A DNA stretch of 64,000 nt from positions 806,001 through 870,000 of the forward strand of contig NC_084890.1 of the NCBI RefSeq assembly GCF_958979055.1, read 5' to 3'. The notes below the pieces were generated by a model. It ran no database searches. It saw only the letters and a program-made list of their open reading frames with translations, and was not told the origin of the DNA. The DNA is from Alnus glutinosa. Its lineage: Eukaryota > Streptophyta > Magnoliopsida > Fagales > Betulaceae. Shown in pieces: positions 54,825 through 64,000 of the stretch. Position numbers and translations under genes: made by a program. Every line of letters starts with the position of its first letter. Position 1 is the first letter of the stretch.

Positions 54825-57160
54825 TCTTCAACCCAATACTTGCAAAATCTCAATTTGCATGACTTCACACATTTCATCAAATTCATTTTGTGAAGTTCAA
54901 ACCTATCGCGCTCGCCTAAGTGGCCAAGCTACATGTGCAACAAAATCGTATAATCATTATCCGATTCTAACAAAATTGATGCTACAACTCCACCTGTAAT
55001 TGCGTTCTCGAGTAACTTATACAAATTGCCGATTTTCTTATATTTCATTACCATTAAAGCACATTTAGCTATTTTCATAACTCCATAGCACCTTTAGCCC
55101 AAAGAATCCAATATGCTTAAGGATATCAAATCTTTCTTTAAGGTCCGGAACATATCTAACATTCGTAATTGTCCTAAATCCTAATAACCCTATCAAACAT
55201 CCTGAATTTTATGGTATTGGTACCTATTCTAATAGCCTTAAACCTAGTATCATTACCTATCAGAACAATATCAATAGTACATGATTTAAATGTCTCAAAC
55301 CACTGCCTATGTAGACATATATGATATGAGCAAGTAGAGTCCAAAATCCAAAAATTTATGAAAGAACCTATACTTGAAGAAACTGTGAAAAGATTTGCGT
55401 TAACCTCATTGTCATCAGACTCGTCATTAGCAACATTGACTAAATTTGCGATAAATTTCTGATTTTATTATTTATTTTTTTGGTTAAATACAATTCACCC
55501 CCCTGAAGTTGTCGGCCATTTTCAATTTGGCTACCAAATTTTAAAAAATTGCAATGTATCCCCTAAAAGTTTCAAAAAATTTCAATTCAAGCACTCAGTC
55601 TGGTTTGACTGTCAAGCCGGACGGAATTTTGACCACTTTAAAACGACGTCATTTTGCCCTTTTGGGTACACCCAACAGAAAGCTGACACGTGTCCATTAA
55701 AAATAAAAAATTATAAAATCTAATAAAAATAAATAAAACAAAGATATTTATTTTTTAAAAAAAGGAAAACAACTGGCAGCCACCCCTTTGGGGTAGCCTG
55801 GCCACCCCCAGAGGTGGCTGGGGGTGGCGGACAGCCACCCCCGACACCATGGAGTGGCCGCGCGCCACCCCCGGCAACCTCTGGAGGTGGCTGCGGCCTC
55901 CCTCAGGGGCTTGGAGTGCCTGAATTGAAATTTTTTGCAACTTTGAGGGGGTACATTGCAAATTTTTAAACTTTGGTAGCCAAATTGAAAATGGCCGACA
56001 ACTTCATGTGGGTGAATTATATTTAACCTTTTTTTTTTTTTTTTTTAATTTTCTGAATCTTGTTTCACCTCCCTGCAAAATCTTTCGTAGTACCATTTCT
56101 TATTACACTAATAGCACTCCACATATTTTTCATCTCAGTAAGATTCTTCGTCATTTGCTGAATGTGACTTAGACTGAGACTTTCTATATATCTATGCCAT
56201 TATTCCCCTTAGATTTATATATCTTTTCCACACTTTGGCTCAGAGCTCAACATAAGTCCATTAATCTAATCAATTACAAGTTTTCTTCTTGTCTTATGTG
56301 ACAAGAGAGTTCCAATCACCTTAATCTACCAACTCCAAATTTTCTTCCCCATACACACTAAAAAAAATTCATAATTTGCGGCATTTCAAAAACGCCACCA
56401 ATAAGGAAAAATATCATTAAGTGTATAATAATGTTGACTAGATGATCATATAAAGGGGGGAAGCGATGCTAGCAAAAGTATCACTTTTTCTTCTCCTTCA
56501 ATCTTCATTTCAAAGTTTAACAATTGTGTATTCAACATGTTAAACTTGTCAAGGTACTCAAGAAAAATATTTATTTTCCTTCATCTGTAAACCATATATA
56601 TGTTTCTTCACGTACACTTATTTGTCAAATTTTTTACCATATACAAACTCTCTAATTTCGGTCAAATTGTCTATGCGCGCCTTCTCTTCATCAATCACAT
56701 TATGAATAACTTCATTTGACAGATTAAAACAGATCGCACTAGCTAGCAACCTTGGCATCCATCTCTTTCCACTGATCATCATCGTCTATCTTCATAGGTT
56801 TCTTCGCCTTTCCCAATTAATAATGCCTTGTACGTAGACTCCTTACTGAATCAACAAATTTTTCATTCTACACTTGATGCTCGTCATATTTACGCTAGCC
56901 ATCAATTTGAATATTGAATATTAGCTTTAATACCATTTGTTGTGCAAAATACCACAACAACAATAAATAAAACAAAAAATTACAAAAATAACACAACAGA
57001 TTTACGCGGTTTCCTCAATGTGAAGTGCATTCACAAGCGGAAGCGTTCACGAAGAAATTTATTATAAAAAATGTAATACAAAACAATAAAAATTACTGAA
57101 GTCAAAAAGTACCCAATACAACTAAATTGCATTCTCACAATTAATTCTCTGATCCTAACA
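54825..57160 (-). mobile_element. Copia (Ty1) retrotransposon fossil, 5' part only
   Basis: On the minus strand a probable LTR (56938-57160, TG...CA ends) is followed by a primer-binding-site-like 'tggtattaaagc', a gag region (about 56890-56050, resembling 'WKEMDAK' and 'REETYIW'), then the protease and GAG-pre-integrase region (about 55450-54830, 'FWILDSTCSYHIC', 'VKSCKLRFCKYWV'). Integrase, reverse transcriptase, RNase H and the second LTR are not seen. The copy is broken many times and looks old. A long-TIR DNA element at 55482-56028 is inserted in it. Confidence 0.75.
55482..56028. mobile_element. Long-TIR DNA element with a GC-rich core, nested in the Copia fossil
   Basis: The left end GGTTAAATACAATTCACCC and the right end (reverse complement GGTTAAATATAATTCACCC) start TIRs of about 115 bp ('gaagttgtcggccattttca', 'atttggctaccaaa'). 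The flanks are T-rich, so the target duplication cannot be read. The core at 55777-55910 has the same 'gtggccgcgcgccacccccg' units as the 3656-4751 element, although the TIRs differ. Confidence 0.85.
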
Positions 57161-57714
57161 CGTGCCGAGAAAATAAACTGCATGCATGTATTTCAAAAGA
57201 GTAGAACACATGTATTTCTTTTTATATATAAGAACACATGAATTTCAAATCGGTCTCCATTTAACTCCAAATTCAAGTCGTAGGTCAGAAGATTCTGTAG
57301 AAAGGTTAAAGATATATAATTAATGGCCCATCGTGACAAGATTTGAAATTTATTCAATATGCTTACACTAGCCGTTGAATTTTTTTCGTCTCCATGTTAA
57401 TTAATATAATAGGCTATCAGAGAAGAACAGAGCACGTGCGTTATTGATATCGATCAATTTATTCAACCGGCCATCTGCACCGTGGAAATGTGGTCCATTC
57501 CAAATTGGGAAGGTGAGAGAAGAACAGAGAAAATTAACTTTGAATCCGGATGTGGTCTAAATTTACATGCGGCATCCATCCAAAAAGAGTTGGACACATC
57601 AACTTGAAACACGAAAGATGATAACCACCGAATCTACTAAGACCCACTTTGTCCGCCAAACACTACTGCCGAAATTAGCCAAAGGCCACCGCCCTGCCTT
57701 CTCCTATGTATAAA
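57161..57714. other. Spacer with a duplicated CYP flank
   Basis: 57365-57495 resembles the 3' flank of CYP copy 3 (48395-48465: 'acactagccgtt', 'caatttattcaacc', 'gtggaaatgtg'). No gene. Confidence 0.45.
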
Positions 57715-57902
57715 GGCCTTGTTTGGCAAGTGAGGGAACAGAACATAGTAATGGGTTGTTAATGTTAAATTAGTAAATAGTGATATAAAGTAAAAAGTAT
57801 TTGTATAGAAAAGTGAAAAAGTTTTATATTGTAGTAGATTTTTTTATTTGAATAATAATAAAAAATTATTAATGTGAGAAAGTGAGAAAAAGTAATGTGA
57901 TT
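57715..57902. mobile_element. MITE (family A) fragment
   Basis: It starts 'ggccttgtttggcaagtgag' and continues with 'aaaagtgaaaaagttttata' and 'tttttttatttgaata', as in the 42345-42646 element. The right end is lost or replaced. Confidence 0.6.
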
Positions 57903-59084
57903 AGTGGCAAGCACTATCGGGCATGTACTGGCCTTTGCCAAACATCGCCAAAGTCCCTGGTCAAGATTTCTTTGAGAAGCCATACTCCCAAGGATTTTCT
58001 GGGCCACCAAACGGATCGGATTAATGTAGAGATAGAGTAAAAATGGGTTTCATGGCTTCTTAGAGAAATCAAGATAAGGGGATTTTATGAATTGGATTTC
58101 TTCTTTAATTTACTTGTGATTTCTCACATCCTGTTGGCATTAACTTTTGGGGATGAATTTACTTTTATTAGTTTACCCACCAAGGATTTCTCACATGCAT
58201 GCATCGTGATTTTCCTTTCAACTATATATCAAGTTTAATATGATGAAAGCATATATATCAAGCCGGAAATTCATTTGGCCGGAGATATGAGCAACAAGGT
58301 TAAAATTGGCAGAATTCCGTCAATTCCTTTTAGAAGCGCCGAAATCCAAATTTTTACTCATGATTTATTCTTCCTACAAAATCCCATTTTCACTACTTTC
58401 TCAACGATCTGTTTGGTTTCTGAGAAAATCCTTACTAGAGTGCCTTCTCAGCTAAATTGATGCGGGTGTAGGTGGATCTTGTAGTTTTTGGAATATTGGG
58501 CAACCAGGAACGAAGCCAGAAGTTTTAATGTTTTAATTTTTTTTTTTGGTAGAGGCCAATAGGCTATATTTTTATTTTTTACCTTATATTTTTAAATTCT
58601 TTTTAGAGTTTTTTTTTCCTACCTTATAATTATATATATATTTTTTTAGGAAATTTGGGCGGGGCCATGGCCCCTGCCAGCCCCCCCTCCCTCCATCCCT
58701 ATGGGCAACGATGCATCGACAAACGTTGGGTTGGCTAATCTAGTGTTTTTGTGATTATTTTACTTTGTGTTTTAAGCTTATGTGTCTAATTCTTATTGGA
58801 TGCCGTAAATAAGTGGGTTTACACTATATCCAGATGAGAAATGATTGTTGTACAATTTTTGTACAACTCTAACAACTTTGTTTCAAACTAATTATTGGAT
58901 CTGTTTTCTTACATGTCGGTCATAAATATCCAATGGTTGATCTTAAAAAAAAGTTTTTAGAGTTGTACGAAAGTTGTGAAGGTAATATATCTCCATTCGG
59001 ATAATAGAGGCTCTCATTTACTAATAATTTTAAAAAACAAAAATATAGGATAAGAACAACGAAAAAAAAAGAATAATTTTTAAG
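57903..59084. other. AT-rich spacer with repeat debris
   Basis: 58500-58700 carries a decayed repeat with a C-rich end ('ggggccatggcccctgccag'). About 58820-59000 has weak inverted 'ttgtacaactct/agagttgtac' arms. No gene. Confidence 0.4.
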
Positions 59085-59088
59085 AGTA

Positions 59089-59256
59089 ATGTTTATTGCA
59101 CAACATTTGTACACTATTTGTACAACAAAGTTGACATGAAAATTGTTGCACAACATTACACACTTTGTTAAAAACTTGAAAATAATTTACACCTTAGTTT
59201 TGTTGTACAAAATAAAATATGTACAAATATTATGCGGCAAACATTTCTCAATTTCT
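59089..59256. mobile_element. Small MITE upstream of CYP copy 5
   Basis: The left end 'gtaatgtttattgcacaaca' pairs with the right end (reverse complement 'gaaatgtttgccgcataata'). Both are followed by 'tttgtaca..tttgtacaacaaa'. No coding content. Confidence 0.6.
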
Positions 59257-59585
59257 AAAACCCAACTATATCACCAGCGTGGACAACACGATATTATACA
59301 GATCGGGAGAGATCAAAAGGTTCAAAAGGCATGAAAAACTGCCCATACCAAGAAAAACAAAATTAATTTATGTAGCTTAATTAATTTGACCAGTCACCAA
59401 AAACTCATTTCAACGGCAGGTGGAGAACGTAGGATGTTTGGCTTTTTATTTAAAAAAAAAAAAGCCAAACATCCTACGTACTCCTTCACCTGCCGTTTTG
59501 CACCAAAAGTCAATGTTTTACCACTATAAATTTGCAACGTTAGTGAAAGAAATTTGTACAACAATCACTTGTTTCTCCCCTTTCT

Positions 59586-61727
59586 ATGATGATCATGGTG
59601 CTCCAATATTCCTGGGCTCTCACCACTTTCCTTGTTTTCCTCTCTTTGGTTTGGCTGTTAAAGCTATCTAAAAGATCCAAAGGTCAGAAATTACCTCCGG
59701 GGCCATGGAAGTTACCTCTTATAGGAAACTTGCACAACTTTGTAGGATCATCACTAGTACACCGTGCTCTCAGAGAACTAGCCAGCAAACATGGACCCCT
59801 CATGCACCTTCAAATGGGTCAAGTTTCCACACTTGTGGTATCATCCCCCAAGATGGCCAGCAAGTTCATGAAGACGCATGACCTTGCATTTGCGTCGAGG
59901 CCACTATTTCTAGCCCCTAAAATTATGACCTACGGTGGCTCAGACATTGGCTTTTCTCCATATTGTGATTACTGGAGGCAAATGAGAAAAGTCTGTGTGT
60001 TGGAACTCCTAAGTGCCAAGAGAGTCCAATCATTCTCTTCTCTTCGAGTAGAAGAAGTTGATAATCTCATTGAGTCCATCCACTCATCTTCAGGATCTCC
60101 AATCAATTTTAGTGAACACATTTCCGCTTTAACCACTACTATTTTTTGTAGAGCGGCATTTGGTAGCAAATACAAACACCAAGATGCATTTCTATCATTG
60201 ACCAAGGAAACAGTCTTCTTGGCAAGTGGGTTTGAGTTGGCTGATTTGTTCCCTTCACAGAAAGTTGTTCATATGTTTAGCGGGACGAAAGCTAAGCTAG
60301 AGAAGATTCATATGAAGATGGACAAGATCCTGGAGGACATCATTCATGAGCACAAGGAGAACAAGAAGAGTGCATCAGCAGAGCAGGAAGATCTTGTTGA
60401 CGTCCTTTTAGGCCTTCAGAAAAGTGGTACACTTGAGTACCCAATCACAACCAACAACATCAAGGGCGTCATTTTGGTTAGTATTTATGCTATAATCCTT
60501 GGGTTAAGTCATTTCTGTTGTCATCATCATATCTTTTTTCAATTAAAAAGAATCTGTAACTGTTGCTTGATAAATCACCGCTGTCCCAAAAGTGGTTTCC
60601 CGGCCCGTTCCATTAATTAACTGATGCAGGAAAGGTTTATATGATGGCTAGGGATTTTATTATTATTTCATGTTTTCTAATTAATTAGGACCTTTTTTAC
60701 TTTTTGGGTTTTCCGCCCTATTAACTTTTGTACTTCTATATTCTTGGATTTTCCTGGAAAGTTTAGGATTTATTTTATATACTTGTTAGGATTTTCTCTA
60801 GCCTTAGGATTAGAATTCATATAATTAACCTAAAGAGAGGTTTGAATGGAATCTTTATTTTATAGTTTCTTTTGTTCTTTCTTTCTTTTGGTGTCCAGAA
60901 TTTGAGAAAAAAAAGTTTCACACCGTTAATTATATATGTAACTTAAATGGAATGTATATATAATATGAGTTAAAGTCCGAATCCAAAATTATTGCTTTTT
61001 ATAATATGTACGTTAAATTTTAGTTGTTTAAAAAGATTAAGCTTATAAAAATTTACCAAAATAATTAATTAACCATTGTTCTAAAATTTTCAATTTTTTC
61101 TAGGACATATTTACTGGAGGAGCAGACACTTCGTCAACCACAATAGCATGGGCTATGTCAGAAATGATGAGAAACCCTAGAGTGCTCGAGAAGGCACAAG
61201 CTGAGATAAGACAAGCCTGCAAAGGAAAGAAAAAAATTGATGAAAAAGACATTCAGAATCTAAGTTACTTGAAGTCAGTAATCAAAGAAACTCTAAGGTT
61301 ACACCCTCCTGCTACTTTGTTAATGCCAAGAGAATGTAGAGAAGCATGCGAAATTGATGGATATGAGATTCCCATCAAAACCCAACTCATCATAAATGCA
61401 TGGGCCATTGGAAGAGATCCAGCATTTTGGCATGATGGAGAGAGTTTTATACCAGAGAGGTTTGATAGTAGTTCAATTGATTATAAAGGGGCTAACTTTG
61501 AATATATCCCTTTTGGGGCAGGAAGGAGGATGTGCCCGGGAATTTTATTTGGTGTAGCCAATGTGGAACTTCCTCTTGCTCAACTACTATACCAATTTGA
61601 TTGGAAACTCCCCGGCAATATGAAACCAGAGGATCTAGACATGATTGAAAACTTTGGTGGTGTTGTCGCAAGGAAAAACAAATTGCATTTGATTCCTACT
61701 TCTTTTAGTCCTTCACTTGCCCTTTGA
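59586..61727 (+). CDS. Cytochrome P450, CYP71D-type, array copy 5 (intact)
   Basis: Exons 59586-60476 and 61104-61727 (phase 0) encode 504 residues. The ATG at 59595 matches the sister copies (501 residues), and two further in-frame ATGs lie just upstream, so the true start is uncertain by 3 residues. It has the N-terminal anchor, '[13 protein letters not shown]', I-helix 'GGADTS', 'KETLRLHPP', 'FIPERF' and '[10 protein letters not shown]'. It differs from copies 1 and 4 at several exon-1 positions ('[14 protein letters not shown]', '[11 protein letters not shown]'), so substrate use may differ. It lies upstream of a broken copy on the same strand. Confidence 0.93.
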
Positions 61728-62589
61728 GGCATTATCTGTTGTCAACGAGCTCGATCATTTGGCAAGAAGAATAGATAGTTTATTTTGGCGAGAATAAAGT
61801 ATATATGCTTATTTGGCAAGAATTATGTATTTTTCCTTTTAAAGCATGTAATCTCTAATTTGGTTTTTCGATCTCCAAGTAATGTAATATTTATTGAATA
61901 AGAGCATCGTACAATTTCTTTTGCATATTTCTTGTCATCAAAGGTCTTAAATCTTCTAACACCACTGGCCATTCCATTATCATTATATACGGAAACTTTG
62001 AATTCAGAATTAGTTCTATTTGTTAATGCTTTTTAGAATGTACTTTTTTGTTTTCTGTTTGAAAAAATGTGACGTAAAAATAAAGTTAGTTTCGAGTGTT
62101 CTTTATTTTTGGTTGTTTGTTAACGTTTTTGTTTTGAAATAATGAAAGAAAAAGAAAGAGTGTTATCAAAATAAAGCATATTGCATGCCTTGATAATAAG
62201 TTAGTAGTTATTAATTAAGAATGATAATTCATTAATTTGTGGGATGGTTGGTTGGACGTCGACATTCAAGAGAAGGAAATAAAAGTTTGAAATTTTTGGC
62301 AAGTTCGATCTTCCGAAACTGGAAAGAATGATAAAAAGAAATTAATTTACATTATTAATTTAAAACGACTAACACTAATCATACTTCGACACAATATGCA
62401 AAGGGATTGAGATCCAGTGATGCATTGAACTCTAACTCTTATTATACACCCCTAGGATATATAGATGTTAGGATGACGGAATTACTACTCTCTTGACTAT
62501 AGGGGTGGTTCGGTCCCCTCTCTCCAAACTCGCAATTAGGACAACGTAGCGCCACCCTAAACTAGCTATTAGCCCTAATTATTAAAGAC
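61728..62589. other. 3' flank of CYP copy 5
   Basis: About 62040-62340 resembles the 3' flanks of copies 1 and 4 ('gtgggatggttggttgga..cattca', 'aaaagtttga'). No gene. Confidence 0.5.
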
Positions 62590-64000
62590 TAATTCTATGA
62601 TGGCTAGGATTTTTCTTTTTCAGGTTTTTCTACTTATATTAGGACCTTTTACTTTTTTGGGTTTTCCTATTAACTTTTGCACTTCTATATTCTTGGATTT
62701 TCCTAAAAATATTAGAATTTGTTTTATATGCTCTTTACGATTTTCTAGTATCCTTAGGATTAGAATCCATAACCTATAAAGAGGCATGTATAAATTTAAT
62801 TTATTGAATCTTTATTTTATAAATGAGATAAAAACAAGAGTTTCTTTTATTGTCAAGGATTTGAGAAAAAGAGTTTGACACTCACCGTATAACATGAGTT
62901 CATCGAAGTCCAAACCCATAATTATTGCGGAAAAGAATTGTTGAGATAGTTTATAGCATGGTGACGTGTCAGATGATGATTTGCCTGAAGATTCGCCTTG
63001 TTCTTTATTGTTAGGAAAAATATTAGTTTATCAAAGCCCATCAAAATCATTTGGGCCCAACCGGTTCAACCGACCCGACCACCCGACTCGGGTAGTCGAC
63101 CCGGATACCTTGTAACACCTGAGTCCGCGAACATCTCGGGATTACCCGAGATTTAAGGGACACCACGCACGATACATAACTAGATCATGCGCCCGAAGTT
63201 TCTCCAACAAGAAGTCACCCATAAAGGATCGTGCGCCCGAGATAGGCGGTCATGGAACCCGAAAATGTCCGTGCGCCCGAGGCCATGTCTTCCTCAACTA
63301 CCGATTCCCGCACAAATCGGGAACAATCCTAACTGCTACTCAATCTCTATAAATACCAAAGTCTCTTATGATATTAAGAGACATTTTATGCTTCTAAAAA
63401 TTACTCTACTCATTCAAACTATCATCTGACTTAGGCATCGGAGGGGGATCGTCGGCACCCCCCTGACGCAGTGTTTATTTATATTATTTTGCAGATTATA
63501 AAGAACAAGGCGAATTTTCAGGCGAATCATCATCCGACACGTCACCATGCTGGAAACTGTCTCAACAAGAATTAACCTTATATATATATATTAACATTAT
63601 TCTAAAATTTTCAATTTTTTTCAGAACATATTTGTTGCTGGAAGTGATACTTCATCAACCATATTAGAGGTGAGCTATGTCATAAATGATGAGAATCCCT
63701 AGAGTGCTCTAGAAGGTAAAAGCTGAGATTAGATAAGCCTTCAAAAGAAAAAAAGAAAAAAAAAACAATTAATGAGTTAAACCTTCATAATCTAAGTTAC
63801 TTGAAGTAAGTGATCAAAGAAACTCTAAGGTTATACCCTCATGCTCCTTTGATACTTTTAAGAGAATGTAGAGAGTCATGCGAAATTGATGGATATGAGA
63901 TACCTATCAAAACCAATGTTATCATAAATGCATGGGCCATTGGAAGAGATCCTTCGTATTAGCATGATGTCGAGAGTTTTATATCAGACAGGTTTGATTC
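62590..64000 (+). pseudogene. CYP71D-type pseudogene, array copy 6 (intron and exon 2 only, runs off the window)
   Basis: 62590-62938 is P450 intron sequence ('gatggctaggatttttc', 'tcttggattttcct'). After a solo LTR, exon 2 starts at about 63626 ('acatatttgttgctggaagt') and has several stops and frameshifts within 375 bp; for example the segment equal to 'EWAMSEMM' is disrupted. No exon 1 was found upstream. The heme-binding part lies beyond the window. Confidence 0.85.
62939..63567. mobile_element. Solo LTR with unusually long inverted ends
   Basis: It begins TGTTGAGA and ends TCTCAACA, flanked by a perfect 5-bp duplication AGAAT (62934-62938 and 63568-63572), as for an LTR. 'ctataaatac' (63348-63357) is a good TATA candidate. 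The first and last ~70 bp are inverted copies of each other ('agcatggtgacgtgtc', 'cgccttgttct'), which is uncommon for an LTR. It has no internal coding region. It is inserted in the intron of P450 copy 6. Family not determined. Confidence 0.75.

Noticed and set aside
1-64000. CRISPR arrays, bacterial operons, riboswitches
   Set aside because: No regularly spaced repeats with unique spacers and no bacterial gene organisation; the window is plant nuclear DNA.

Overview
This window is nuclear DNA from a flowering plant, very probably a woody eudicot. It is AT-rich and intron-bearing, with plant-type splice sites, L1-type LINE tails, MITEs, Mutator-like and hAT elements, and plant-only gene families: TPD1-like, plastid serine acetyltransferase, BAH-agenet and CYP71D. 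No species can be fixed from the sequence alone.

Layout. 0-5 kb: two 5'-truncated LINEs of one family. The second is interrupted by a MITE and by a 1.1 kb long-TIR element with a very GC-rich tandem core. 7.6-9.8 kb: an intact three-exon TPD1-like gene (secreted peptide ligand type). 10.8-11.4 kb (minus): an intact nuclear gene for a plastid Ycf33/DUF751-like membrane protein. 13.7-19.7 kb: a six-exon BAH plus agenet chromatin-reader gene whose reading frame meets an in-frame TAG 68 codons before a second, downstream stop. 20.8-26.2 kb (minus): a complete 13-exon ADA2 (ADA2b-like) SAGA co-activator gene, convergent with the previous gene. 27.5-27.8 kb: a decayed plastid 16S rRNA insertion. 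28.7-29.7 kb (minus): another LINE end. 30.8-31.7 kb: an intronless plastid serine acetyltransferase gene that lacks the usual C-terminal tail.

32.4-37.55 kb is a Mutator-like element with TIRs of about 300 bp. It carries a small two-exon FAR1-like reading frame and, on the other strand, the C-terminal end of a 3-ketoacyl-CoA synthase. A second Mutator-like element (33.77-35.99 kb, perfect 9-bp target duplication) sits inside the intron of the FAR1-like frame and itself carries two exons plus intron of a CDKAL1/MiaB-like tRNA methylthiotransferase. This nested pair of gene-capturing elements is the most unusual structure in the window.

38-64 kb is a CYP71D-type cytochrome P450 array of six copies. 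Three look intact (38.1-40.1 kb plus, 50.1-52.2 kb minus, 59.6-61.7 kb plus). Three are broken (43.2, 45.3-48.2 and 62.6-64 kb). All share one intron position, a promoter-proximal sequence and stretches of 3' flank, so the array grew by segmental duplication, including one inverted copy. Between the copies lie a hAT insertion with an 8-bp duplication, several MITEs of one family, two long-TIR elements, a Copia fossil and a solo LTR.
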